DNA from: Ignavibacteriaceae bacterium
Lineage (GTDB): Bacteria > Bacteroidota > Ignavibacteria > Ignavibacteriales > Ignavibacteriaceae
DNA: 8,859 nucleotides
Reading direction: 5' to 3'
Assembly: GCA_025449775.1 (NCBI GenBank)
Contig: JANWIS010000076.1
Coordinates: 1-8,859, forward strand
A model generated the notes under the pieces. It saw only the letters and a program-made list of their open reading frames with translations. It made no database searches and was not told where the DNA came from. Below, piece by piece: positions 1 to 6,985 of the stretch. The position numbers and the translations under genes are program-made. Within the stretch, counting starts at the first letter, position 1, and each line of letters opens with the position of its first letter.

Positions 1-768
1 ATAGATTTAGAGGGTTTGGAACCTGCAACAATCAACCCCGGTACACAAATCTTGATTTTAGTTATTCAAGGATATGGAGGAGATCCTCAAGATAATTTGA
101 CGCAAGCTCAAAATGCAGGAGGAGCATTGGGAATAGATGCAACGGGATTAGGCGCTATTACAGAAGCTGCGAAAGGGAAGGCAAAAATACAAGTGGTAAC
201 ATTTGCTTCATCTTCTTCAGATAATACTAAGAATGACATTAAAACAACGATTGAAAGATTCAAAGCAGTAAATTCTGGCGGGCAAGTAATTGTAGTAGGA
301 CATAGTGGTGGCGGAGATAATGTAATAGAACTAGTCAATGATAATCCCACAGTACAAATCGACTTACTTATCACATTGGATACACAAGATCCAAAACCAT
401 TTGGGATTGATGATAATAACATCCCTTCAAATGTCAAGCTTGTTATTAATTATTACCAAACCTCAGAAGCTGTCGGTGGAGAAACAGTTGATGTTCTTGA
501 TTCAAAATCAACTAATGGAGCAAATATACTTTCTCCAGGTTCCAATCACAGATCAATTGACAATGACCAAATTGGTAATATTATAAGTGACATAAATAAT
601 TTTATCCAAGGATTTGATGTTGTTGGTATGGCTAAGGAAAGAAAACAGCCAACGTATGATCCTAGACTTTCGGGAAGTCCTGATGTGTTTGGAAATCCAG
701 GTCAAGGTTCTACCATGAATACATCTGGTAAATTAAAAGGGACAGTCAATCCAAAATCCAGTAGATAA
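1..768 (+). CDS. RHS-family polymorphic toxin, C-terminal end only, with serine-hydrolase (lipase-like) tip
   Basis: The frame is open at the left edge, so this is the 3' end of a longer gene; the TTG at 16 is not a credible start. The first residues, IDLEGLE, match the end of the RHS core in the minus-strand cassette near 6040 (SIDLEGLE) at both protein and DNA level. The two sequences diverge directly after it, which marks the boundary between conserved core and variable tip. Counting codon 1 at base 1, the tip of about 245 residues begins with a beta strand (ILILVIQGYGG). It has a nucleophile elbow G-H-S102-G-G after VIVV, an acid candidate at D127 or D130 (TLDTQD), and a histidine candidate at H183 (SNHRSID). 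This order fits an alpha/beta-hydrolase Ser-Asp-His triad, so a lipase, phospholipase or other esterase acting on membranes is the likely role. The substrate is inferred. The C-terminal 45 residues are Gly/Pro/Ser-rich and probably lie outside the fold. The stop overlaps the next gene (TAATG). Confidence 0.72.
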   Translation: MDLEGLEPATINPGTQILILVIQGYGGDPQDNLTQAQNAGGALGIDATGLGAITEAAKGKAKIQVVTFASSSSDNTKNDIKTTIERFKAVNSGGQVIVVGHSGGGDNVIELVNDNPTVQIDLLITLDTQDPKPFGIDDNNIPSNVKLVINYYQTSEAVGGETVDVLDSKSTNGANILSPGSNHRSIDNDQIGNIISDINNFIQGFDVVGMAKERKQPTYDPRLSGSPDVFGNPGQGSTMNTSGKLKGTVNPKSSR

Positions 769-1055
769 TGATTAACAAAATAGTAAAATATTCCTTAAAG
801 CTTTCCATCATAAGTAGTATAATATTTATAATAAATACATTTGGTTATAAGTTTTTATCGCGCAATTTGTTCTACACAGTCGGCTTATATTTACCAATTT
901 TATTAATGGTGATTTCAATTTTCAGTTTTATTATTTCTTTCCGAAATCCAACTATTAAAAAGCGGAATATTTATTTATTGTCATCAGTAACCATTGTCAC
1001 ATTATTGACTTATTACATATACATGATCAATGCATTAAATGTTATTGAGCATTAA
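768..1055 (+). CDS. small three-helix membrane protein, probable immunity protein for the upstream hydrolase tip
   Basis: This is a 95-residue hydrophobic protein with three predicted membrane segments, at about residues 8-26, 37-58 and 68-88. They are separated by basic loops (YKFLSRN, RNPTIKKRN). Its ATG shares one base with the toxin stop codon (TAATG), so translation is very likely coupled to the RHS gene. A tiny unrelated gene overlapping the 3' end of an RHS toxin is the usual place for a cognate immunity gene, and a membrane location would suit protection against a lipase-like toxin. I recognise no named family, so the immunity role comes from position and topology. The ATG at 768 is the only sensible start because the start is fixed by the overlap. 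Nothing else follows it on this strand before 1552. Confidence 0.62.
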   Translation: MINKIVKYSLKLSIISSIIFIINTFGYKFLSRNLFYTVGLYLPILLMVISIFSFIISFRNPTIKKRNIYLLSSVTIVTLLTYYIYMINALNVIEH

Positions 1056-1225
1056 TTGTATCTAATTAGGTTAATGTGATGATTTGTCTTTAAAAATGGA
1101 AATTTCAGTATTAAGAATCCAATTGTTATTGACTGTTAATTTATTTAGATAATAAAATTATTAGCCGTTTGGTGTCTTAGCCCCTTGTATATTCAGACAA
1201 AATATGCTAAAAACATTATTAGCAC

Positions 1226-1275
1226 TTCGTTTTTCTAGTAACGAGGAACTGATTTTTCAGTGAAAATGTCCCAAT
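1226..1275 (+). repeat. dispersed ~50-bp repeat, copy 1 (downstream of immunity gene 1)
   Basis: This segment aligns by eye to the reverse complement of 6395-6446 with about 41 identical columns of roughly 52. The shared blocks are TTCG, TTTTTCTA and GAACTGATTT. Seen along the direction of transcription, both copies lie downstream of a toxin/immunity pair. This copy can fold into a 7-bp stem (1225-1231 with 1240-1246, loop 1232-1239), and next to it ACTGA/TCAGT can form a second small stem. Confidence 0.55.
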
Positions 1276-1312
1276 TTCTGAAATGTTATGATTTAACAAA
1301 AAAAGTACTAAA

Positions 1313-1352
1313 ATTGGTCAATTGTTTCATCAAACAAGTTGGCAATTTATTT
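1313..1352 (+). terminator. AT-rich hairpin with T-rich tail, possible terminator of the first toxin/immunity transcript
   Basis: ATTG, CAA and TTGTTT at 1313-1327 pair with AAACAA, TTG and CAAT at 1332-1346 around a CATC loop. There are small asymmetries (GT against G, and one bulged G). About 13 base pairs form, almost all A-T, followed by a T-rich run. It lies some 260 bases after the immunity stop, so it may instead be a structured element of unknown role. Confidence 0.4.
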
Positions 1353-1425
1353 TATTTTTTGATTTAAAATATTTTACTATTTTAGCCTCTTCGTAACTAC
1401 CCCTGGTTATATAGGTTTTTAACTG

Positions 1426-1452
1426 ACGACTCATCTATTAAGTCGTTTTTTT
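1426..1452 (+). terminator. short hairpin plus T-run, candidate intrinsic terminator
   Basis: ACGACT (1426-1431) pairs perfectly with AGTCGT (1441-1446) across a 9-base loop, and seven T residues run from 1446 to 1452. This is the classic intrinsic terminator form on the plus strand. It lies 100 bases upstream of the next ATG, so it either ends the toxin/immunity transcript or acts as a leader attenuator for the 1552 gene. Ending upstream transcription seems simpler. Confidence 0.5.
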
Positions 1453-1551
1453 ATTCATTGAGTACTTGTTATTAAGATAGTATTTCATTTAGTTTATTTC
1501 ATTTCATTTTGAACAAATAAGTGTTGATTCATTTTAAAAAACCTCTATGTT

Positions 1552-3204
1552 ATGAAAACTGTGATTAACAAAATTCAAATTGCAATTGTTTTATTTTTAT
1601 TTTGTTTGCCGTTTAATCTCATTGCTCAAATTGTTACTCAATACACTTATGGGAATTATGAAGATGACGAAGGGTATTCTATTTGCCTCACTCATGATTC
1701 AGTGCTGATTTTTACAGGGTACACCGATACTGTTGACAATCAGGGTGGTTTGTATGAAAATGTTTATATTGGAAAGATCGATCAGTTTGGATCTCACTTA
1801 TGGACCAATGGATATCGGTTTTATGATTTGGAGCAAGGATTTTGCATCATTGAAAGTTTGGTAGATACCACCTATGAATATGTAACTGTGGGTGATGTCA
1901 GGGTTCCCGATGCAAATAAACATCAGGACGCATTTTTATTGAGAACAGATCCTTCCGGAAATGTATTGGGATTGACCAGATATGGGGATAGCCGTGAGGA
2001 GCATGCCCGTTCCGTTATTGATGCGGATAGGGGATATTACATCGTGGGATATACAAATAATGCAACATTTCCAACCGATGTTTATTTAATCAGGACAGAT
2101 TATCATGGAAACATGGTTTGGTCCAAAGCACTTGATATCAATGGGGGACAGGATTATGGTTATGATATCATATTCAAAGATTCTTCGCTTTATATTACGG
2201 GAAATACTGTGGATTCCTTGAACTTTCTTTCCCAGGCATTTTTAATGAATACAGACCTTAATGGAAATATTCAATGGGTAAAGGTTTATGGCGATTCTTT
2301 AGCTGATGATTTTTCTTACTCCTTAAAGGAAACTCTTGATGACGGATGTATCTTTATTGGACACTCTTATGGATATTTACCTACAGGAGATTCCCATGTT
2401 TTTATGGTATAGACCGATGCATTCGGAATTACTCAGTGGTCTGGATTATATGATTTTGGATTACCTGATTCAACAGATTATGGGAAGGATGTATTAGTGA
2501 GTTCCGATTCCAGTTTTTATGGTATAGGCTACAGCTGGGTTCGAAATGCCTTCCAATTCAATATGACCATCTTTCAAACCAATTCAATTGGTAACTTAAA
2601 CTGGGTTAAATCGTTTGGAGATTCTTTGGAGGATCGTGGATTTTCAGGCACTCTACTACAAAATACTGTTGTTGGTTTTGGCTCTACACTTTCAAAAGGA
2701 CCTTTTCCCTGGGAAGCATATTTTGTTAGAACCACTCAGACTGATTCATTAGAATGTGTTGATTTTGTTCCGAATGATACTACGAATTTACTTCATGAAG
2801 AAGAAATTGATATTCCGTTTTCTGAAAGATCCATGGAGCACTGGAGGGAAGAATTTTGGATTGATTACAATATTGATTTGTGGACTTTAATCTGCCAGGA
2901 TTCTGCAAACCGAATTGGTCATTTCATACAAGATCCCGTAATTGATGAAGGTTCTTTCAGTGTTTTTCCAAATCCAAACAATGGTTCATTCAGCATTCAA
3001 TATTCGTATTCAGAAGATCCTTTAAAAGAGCTCGAGATAATTGATGTAACTGGTAGAATTGTTTACAAACAAAAACTTTTCACAAACCAAGATTCACATC
3101 AAATTGAACTACCATCTGATATCGAAAGTGGAATATACTATTGTACATTACGCACAGCTTTCATAACAAAGATTCAAGAGTTAGTATTGATTCGAGGGAA
3201 TTGA
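1552..3204 (+). pseudogene. secreted T9SS-cargo repeat protein interrupted by one in-frame TAG
   Basis: Two open segments (1552-2412 and 2497-3204) lie in the same frame, and the 28 codons between them carry no other stop. The gene is therefore a 550-position reading frame broken only by TAG at 2410-2412 (codon 287). The N-terminus is a signal peptide: MKTVINK, a hydrophobic run, then likely cleavage near LIAQ. The body has repeats of about 50 residues with the pattern (F/Y)L(I/L)RTDxxGNxxW, at about residues 75, 131, 181, 233, 287 and 342. They resemble the beta-propeller-like repeats common in Bacteroidota secreted proteins. The stop occupies the slot filled by K, R, R, N and Q in the other repeats. 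Residues 468-550 form a type A T9SS sorting domain (FPNPNNGSF, DVTGRIVY, ELPSDIESGIYY). Without the tail the product could not be sorted to the surface. It may be a recent nonsense pseudogene, a sequencing error or readthrough; the first is most likely. The function of the repeats is unknown. Confidence 0.8.
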
Positions 3205-3220
3205 AGAATGATATAATAAT

Positions 3221-3257
3221 AAACGACGCTTGGACTAGTAGGTTCGGGCGTCGTTTT
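3221..3257 (+). terminator. strong hairpin between convergent genes, probable intrinsic terminator
   Basis: AAACGACGC (3221-3229) pairs perfectly with GCGTCGTTT (3248-3256) over 9 base pairs, with an 18-base loop and TTTTGATTTTT following. It begins 16 bases after the TGA of the T9SS-cargo gene. It also lies downstream of the convergent recombinase gene that ends at 3301, and the A-rich left side may make it weakly usable from that direction too. Confidence 0.72.
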
Positions 3258-3300
3258 GATTTTTCCCAAAAGCGGGGTTTATTTAAGTGCAATTTCCAAT

Positions 3301-4482
3301 TTAAGCTTTTGATTCGACATGTTCAAATATCTTATCAAACGCCTTATCAACTTCTGAATTCATATATGACTGGGCCAAATTGACATACCTGTAAAATGAT
3401 ACACTGCCAGGACTATGTCCTGAAATTTGCTTTACTACCAACTCAGGTACCCCCAACATCAATAAAAGTGTAATAGCTGTTCTTCGCATGGTATGAGAAG
3501 TGATATGGTCGCAAAACCTGTAATCCAACCCGTTTATTCGTTTGACTGCAACGAGTTTTCCCTTATGCGACCTGAATTTGGGAAGCGGCTCCGTCCAACC
3601 GGCCAATTCACCGATTTGCTTCAAACATATGTTAAACCAGGCATTTGAAATATACGGAAACAACCTCTTACCCTTATTATGATATCGATTGATGATCTGA
3701 ATTCCTTCTAAGGGCAGTTTTAACCGGGATTTGGATTGAGTTTTAGAAGATGTGGTTTCAAGATAAACGTCACTTTCCCTGGTAATCAAATTTGCTTTTG
3801 TAAGCATTATCAAATCACTAAATCTCAATCCACAAATGCATCCAAATGCAAATATGTCCTTAACAATTAATTGTTTTTGATTTAAACCTGCCGGTAACTT
3901 TTTGCTATTGAAAAGCTGTTGCAGCCTACTCATTGTTAAGGTGATTATTGGTATTTCCTCTCTATTAACGAAAAGACATTTTAATACTCCGGTAAGTCGA
4001 AACCCTTTAGCTTGCTCCAGCCAACTCAAAAATGTTTTGATATTCTTAATATGGAATCCTATGTAGTTATCATGGTATAATTTATTATTGGACATGAAAT
4101 TAGTCAATACTTTATAAAATCGTTTCCAATGATTAGCAGCATATCGAAATTTATTCAATCCAGATCCTTGAATTTCTATCAAGTGGGTATATCGAGGATG
4201 GGAAATAAAAAACTCTTTTAATAACTTCCTGGTCGAAAAGTAATTTTTGCAAGAACTACCTCGAATCTTATTGCCGTTTATCAATGTGCGTTTCCCACGT
4301 ATGCTTTGTGTAATGAATTCATCGAACAGATCAATCAAGTTCAATGAATGGTGGAGAGTAGCTTTCTTCTGAATGGATGTCAAGGTATTAATTTTGTAAT
4401 GAAGCGATTTCTGAAAATGGCTCCTTACAATTAATATACCATTCTTAATGATTGACCTATAATTGAGGTGAATTACTTTCAT
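3301..4482 (-). CDS. tyrosine recombinase / integrase
   Basis: This 393-residue protein breaks and rejoins DNA through a tyrosine nucleophile. The catalytic set is complete: R220 in the helix GLRFSDL, K247 in the beta-hairpin (SSKTQSK), H330-x-x-R333 in SHTMRRTA, H356 in the SGHS motif, and nucleophile Y366 in FYRYVNL. Residues about 45-155 form the SAM-like core-binding domain, where N is rich in basic and aromatic residues, and about 180-375 the catalytic domain. Length and layout match the Bacteroidota phage-integrase group found in conjugative transposons, islands and DNA-inversion systems. The loop before Y366 is one residue longer than in XerD-type enzymes. The ATG at 4482 is supported by an upstream AT-rich gap. 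It stands alone, with no excisionase, relaxase or phage gene beside it, and I found no clear att repeats at its ends. It may be a relic of a mobile element or act on nearby sequence; the target is unknown. Confidence 0.88.
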   Translation of the reverse strand: MKVIHLNYRSIIKNGILIVRSHFQKSLHYKINTLTSIQKKATLHHSLNLIDLFDEFITQSIRGKRTLINGNKIRGSSCKNYFSTRKLLKEFFISHPRYTHLIEIQGSGLNKFRYAANHWKRFYKVLTNFMSNNKLYHDNYIGFHIKNIKTFLSWLEQAKGFRLTGVLKCLFVNREEIPIITLTMSRLQQLFNSKKLPAGLNQKQLIVKDIFAFGCICGLRFSDLIMLTKANLITRESDVYLETTSSKTQSKSRLKLPLEGIQIINRYHNKGKRLFPYISNAWFNICLKQIGELAGWTEPLPKFRSHKGKLVAVKRINGLDYRFCDHITSHTMRRTAITLLLMLGVPELVVKQISGHSPGSVSFYRYVNLAQSYMNSEVDKAFDKIFEHVESKA

Positions 4483-4650
4483 ACATCAGAAAAATAAATA
4501 ATTCTTCAAGATTATTGACTCAAATAATTAAATCCATGGATGATGTGATTTTACACAAGCTTGGCCATAAAACACACCGGATAGAATTAATAGAAAAACC
4601 CTTGAAATTACCACTAAAAAGCAAAACCGAAAATCAGTCAGAAATTAATC

Positions 4651-4685
4651 AATAAAATTGCTACAAGTGAAGCAGTAGCAACTTC
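4651..4685 (-). terminator. intrinsic terminator of the middle toxin/immunity cassette
   Basis: On the minus strand TTGCTAC (4681-4675) pairs with GTAGCAA (4664-4658) around a 10-base loop, followed directly by TTTTATT. Wobble and A-T pairs can extend the base of the stem. It lies about 80 bases after the stop of the lipoprotein gene ending at 4760, in the right place to end that transcript before the recombinase. The rest of the 277-base gap 4483-4759 shows nothing else I can name. Confidence 0.65.
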
Positions 4686-4759
4686 CATTATTTACATACT
4701 TAATTTTGGCGGTTCACTTTGGCGAGAAATAATCGAGTCAATTAGCACGGAATATCCAG

Positions 4760-5359
4760 TTAAAGTTCTCGCCATGAAAAGATTTTGGTAATAGCATAAG
4801 TTGGTAGTAACATCATTTGGTAATTATTCCTGTTATTACTTTCCTGAAGAATTTTATATTGATTACAGTCAATGAACAATGGAACTCTTTGATAAATAGA
4901 ATCGATAAACATGACTTCAATTTTCATTTCAAATTTCTTATAATAGGCTCCACAAAAGGGATTGATATTTGTTTCAGCATTTGTGCCTTCCCTTAAAGAT
5001 TTTTGAAATAAAGTGTCATAAAATAATGCAATCGACTTTTTATCAATATTGATATTAATACCCTTGTGCGAAAGTGAGTTTGCATAATAATAACCATCAA
5101 TAAAATAACCCTTTTTATATGCTATTTCTGAAATTGAATCAGCTTGGATAAAACCTGAAGTCTTTACTACAGCATCCAAATCTATATAGGATTTTATTAA
5201 GTTCTCATAGTAAAAACATGCCGAAATTGTATCATATACAAATTCTTTAGGAACATGGTCATCTATAGGGAAATTATAATAAGCTGATTTAGGTTTTTTT
5301 ACTGAACATCCCACACACAGTACTGCAAATAATGAAAGAATATAATAATTATTATTCAT
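4760..5359 (-). CDS. lipoprotein, probable immunity protein for the middle RHS tip
   Basis: This 199-residue protein has a short lipoprotein signal: NNNYYILSLFAVLCVGC with likely lipidated Cys18. The lipobox is slightly unusual because Cys sits at -3 and Leu at -4. After the cysteine comes SVKKPKS, then a mixed soluble domain rich in Tyr, Asp and Lys that I cannot assign to a family. The ATG overlaps the toxin 3' end by 8 bases (ATGAATAA), so translation is coupled and the partnership is clear. A lipid anchor would place the protein in the periplasm or on the outer membrane, which suggests the toxin is neutralised outside the cytoplasm. The immunity role is inferred from position. The gene ends with a hairpin terminator about 80 bases downstream. 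Confidence 0.62.
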   Translation of the reverse strand: MNNNYYILSLFAVLCVGCSVKKPKSAYYNFPIDDHVPKEFVYDTISACFYYENLIKSYIDLDAVVKTSGFIQADSISEIAYKKGYFIDGYYYANSLSHKGININIDKKSIALFYDTLFQKSLREGTNAETNINPFCGAYYKKFEMKIEVMFIDSIYQRVPLFIDCNQYKILQESNNRNNYQMMLLPTYAITKIFSWREL

Positions 5360-6296
5360 AATCTACCCTTCCCCTTTGTGCATTTTCTTTGATTATCGTT
5401 TTTGTTTCTTCAGTTGTAGGATAAATGAATCCTGGCTGATTGCCTTCTAACCCAAACCGCGGATAAATTACTTCACCTTTTGCATCTATTTCATGCTCTA
5501 CACCAGCCATATTATGAATGCCAACTTCATGAGTGATAACGTCTTCTGCAGAAAGGTTATTATTAAATCCTGGATTTAACATTACTCCTGTATTGCTTTT
5601 TCTGCTTGTTTCAGATATTGCTGCCTTTTTGGGAGTGAGATTTCCCCTTTCATCAGTGAAGGGAGTAGATGCAGTTTGCACAATACTTGGCAATCCTGTT
5701 TGTGTTGTTATAAAATCGCTTACATCCTTGACTTCAACCAATTTTACTGTTACATCATAAATAATATCTAATTTATAACCAATTCCTTTTTTCCATTCTT
5801 TTTTTGTAATAAATGTAACAGAATTTCCATTTGTCGGTAGTTCATTTACATATAAAGTTGTATTACCCTTTTCATAATTTTTCCTAACTTGTTCTGGATT
5901 AATATTTGTATATTCAAGAGGTAAATTTGTTGTTTTTACAATTTCAATATCTTTTGTGATAGTTAAGCAAGCAGTTCTAGTTTGAGAATTATTATTTGTA
6001 ATTTTTAATCTTTCTAACCCTTCTAAATCTATTGAACGAATAACATCATTTTCTGCAAATGCATACGAGCTGTTCCAAGGATATGATCGAACCAAAGGAT
6101 CAACTGATAAAAACCTACCTAATCTTGGATCATAAATTCTATAAGAAAATTCATAACTACTTCCGATTCCTTTAATTTCATCATCTTTTTCTTGACCATT
6201 AAACCCAAATCGATAAACTGAAGAGCTACTATTTCGCTCCGGCATCACCATCCCAAACGGATTTAATTTTTCACCTCCTATCATGTTGGAAACCAA
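5352..6296 (-). CDS. orphan RHS C-terminal cassette with candidate metallopeptidase tip
   Basis: This is a 314-residue reading frame starting at TTG 6296, with ATG 6284 (codon 5) as an alternative. It lacks all YD repeats. Homology to other RHS proteins starts sharply at residue 13 with PFGMVMPERN, then YRFGFNGQEK (28-37), YDPRLGRFLSVDP (55-67) and a core end SIDLEGLE (88-95). The frame is open upstream to a TAG at 6366-6368, but that extension looks like intergenic DNA. The tip (residues 96-314) is unfamiliar. Its best feature is H256-E-V-G-I-H261 followed by E267-H-E269. That is HExxxH, one residue longer than the classic HExxH zincin signature; the same H-E-x3-H spacing is known from dipeptidyl-peptidase III. 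A metal-dependent hydrolase is plausible but unproven. The cassette sits downstream of a complete tip/immunity pair, overlaps its lipoprotein partner by 8 bases, and has no obvious promoter, so it may be a silent displaced module used as recombination stock. Confidence 0.68.
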   Translation of the reverse strand: MVSNMIGGEKLNPFGMVMPERNSSSSVYRFGFNGQEKDDEIKGIGSSYEFSYRIYDPRLGRFLSVDPLVRSYPWNSSYAFAENDVIRSIDLEGLERLKITNNNSQTRTACLTITKDIEIVKTTNLPLEYTNINPEQVRKNYEKGNTTLYVNELPTNGNSVTFITKKEWKKGIGYKLDIIYDVTVKLVEVKDVSDFITTQTGLPSIVQTASTPFTDERGNLTPKKAAISETSRKSNTGVMLNPGFNNNLSAEDVITHEVGIHNMAGVEHEIDAKGEVIYPRFGLEGNQPGFIYPTTEETKTIIKENAQRGRVDYE

Positions 6297-6332
6297 ATAA
6301 AGAAAGAAGCCTTGAACTGATCTGAAGGTAGG

Positions 6333-6360
6333 AAAAAATAGCCAAAAAGTGGCCTTTTTT
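6333..6360 (-). terminator. bidirectional hairpin between the two minus-strand cassettes
   Basis: GCCA (6341-6344) pairs with TGGC (6350-6353) around AAAAG, and A6 (6333-6338) pairs with T6 (6355-6360) outside a small internal loop. Either strand then ends in a run of T. On the minus strand it lies about 120 bases after the lipoprotein stop at 6482 and just before the orphan cassette. It would therefore stop readthrough from the larger RHS gene into that cassette. Confidence 0.5.
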
Positions 6361-6394
6361 ATGCTCTATTATGTGAGATTTTGACCTATCGGAT

Positions 6395-6446
6395 ATTGGA
6401 GCTTTTCCAGTGAGAAATCAGTTCATCGCTGTTAGAAAAAGGCGAA
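6395..6446 (-). repeat. dispersed ~50-bp repeat, copy 2 (downstream of the third immunity gene)
   Basis: Read on the minus strand, this segment matches 1226-1275 with shared blocks TTCG, TTTTTCTA and GAACTGATTT and a few one- or two-base gaps. It starts about 35 bases after the stop of the lipoprotein gene. CGC/GCG near its start can pair at the same place as the 7-bp stem of copy 1. The 185-base gap 6297-6481 holds this repeat and the hairpin at 6333-6360, and I see no gene in it. Confidence 0.55.
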
Positions 6447-6481
6447 TATTGACAATGTGCCATTCAAATTATGGACACTAT

Positions 6482-6985
6482 TTAGGGAGCTAAAATAATT
6501 GCATATTTTTTAAAAATAGTATCACTTTTCATATCGAACGTGTTCATTAGAACCCCTACTTCATCAAATTGAAATAAAAATCCATTTAAACTGTCATTTT
6601 TATAATTCAATATATTTTTAATTTTTCCGTCAGAATAATATTCAATCCAAATTCCTTCCTTTGAAACTTTATTGATTAATTTGTCATTTACATAGTAAGG
6701 AGATATATTGCCAAAGAAAAACTTGTTTGTATCATCATTTTTGTGATAAATTGCCATATAATATTCCTTTCTAAATTGAAATACATTTGTAATCCAACTG
6801 TGATCAACATTCTCATATACTGTTACAGATGAATCAACTTTTACAAATAAATCGTCAGAAAGTATAATTGAGTCGTTTACTTGTTTTCGTATAATTTTTG
6901 CTTGATCTCTTTGGTTACAAGATATTGTTAATAGTACTGTCCATATTTGAACGAACAAAATATATTTATAATTGGTATTAATCAT
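6482..6985 (-). CDS. lipoprotein with MORN-like repeat, probable immunity protein for the JAMM-like tip
   Basis: This 167-residue protein has a lipoprotein signal (hydrophobic run then LLTISC, likely lipidated Cys23). Residues 111-147 contain a pattern of the type GxWxxYYxDGKIKxxxxYKNDxxNGxxxxFxxxG. This resembles the MORN-variant (YwqK-like) repeats often annotated as toxin-antitoxin or immunity components in Bacteroidota. The ATG at 6985 overlaps the toxin stop as ATGA (4 bases), so the two are translationally coupled. The lipid anchor places the protein in the envelope, as for the other lipoprotein partner in this window, although the two share no visible sequence similarity. Specific protection against the adjacent tip is inferred from position and architecture. 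The stop is TAA at 6482, followed by the dispersed repeat. Confidence 0.65.
   Translation of the reverse strand: MINTNYKYILFVQIWTVLLTISCNQRDQAKIIRKQVNDSIILSDDLFVKVDSSVTVYENVDHSWITNVFQFRKEYYMAIYHKNDDTNKFFFGNISPYYVNDKLINKVSKEGIWIEYYSDGKIKNILNYKNDSLNGFLFQFDEVGVLMNTFDMKSDTIFKKYAIILAP

Larger units (their letters stand above)
1056..1551. other. 496-bp non-coding region with hairpins and a repeat copy
   Basis: This stretch lies between the first toxin/immunity pair and the T9SS-cargo gene. It is AT-rich and I see no credible protein gene on either strand. It contains a copy of a dispersed repeat (1226-1275), a long AT-rich hairpin (1313-1346) and a short terminator-like hairpin (1426-1452), annotated separately. 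The promoter of the 1552 gene should lie in the last 100 bases. I could not identify a convincing Bacteroidota-type -33/-7 pair there: the TCATTTTG near 1505-1512 resembles the -7 box, but no TTG box sits at the right distance. Confidence 0.7.

Noticed and set aside
16..16. TTG at 16 as start of the first gene
   Set aside because: The frame is open to base 1 and codons 1-7 encode the conserved RHS core end IDLEGLE, so the gene begins outside the window.
2410..2412. Reassignment of TAG as a sense codon in this organism
   Set aside because: A single isolated TAG in one gene is better explained by mutation or sequencing error; the other genes use ordinary stops and show no further in-frame TAG.
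3141..3383. Possible 80-residue plus-strand gene across the convergent junction
   Set aside because: It overlaps the T9SS tail, the terminator hairpin and the recombinase 3' end in another frame, with no recognisable sequence.
4483..4759. Attachment site or invertible repeats next to the recombinase
   Set aside because: The only clear inverted repeat here (4658-4681) has the form of a minus-strand terminator, and no matching copy was found elsewhere in the window.
6271..6279. Perfect Shine-Dalgarno word AGGAGGTGA on the minus strand in the orphan cassette leader
   Set aside because: The next in-frame ATG (6251) is 19 bases away, too far for a ribosome site, and it lies inside the open frame; probably chance, or a relic of another gene start.
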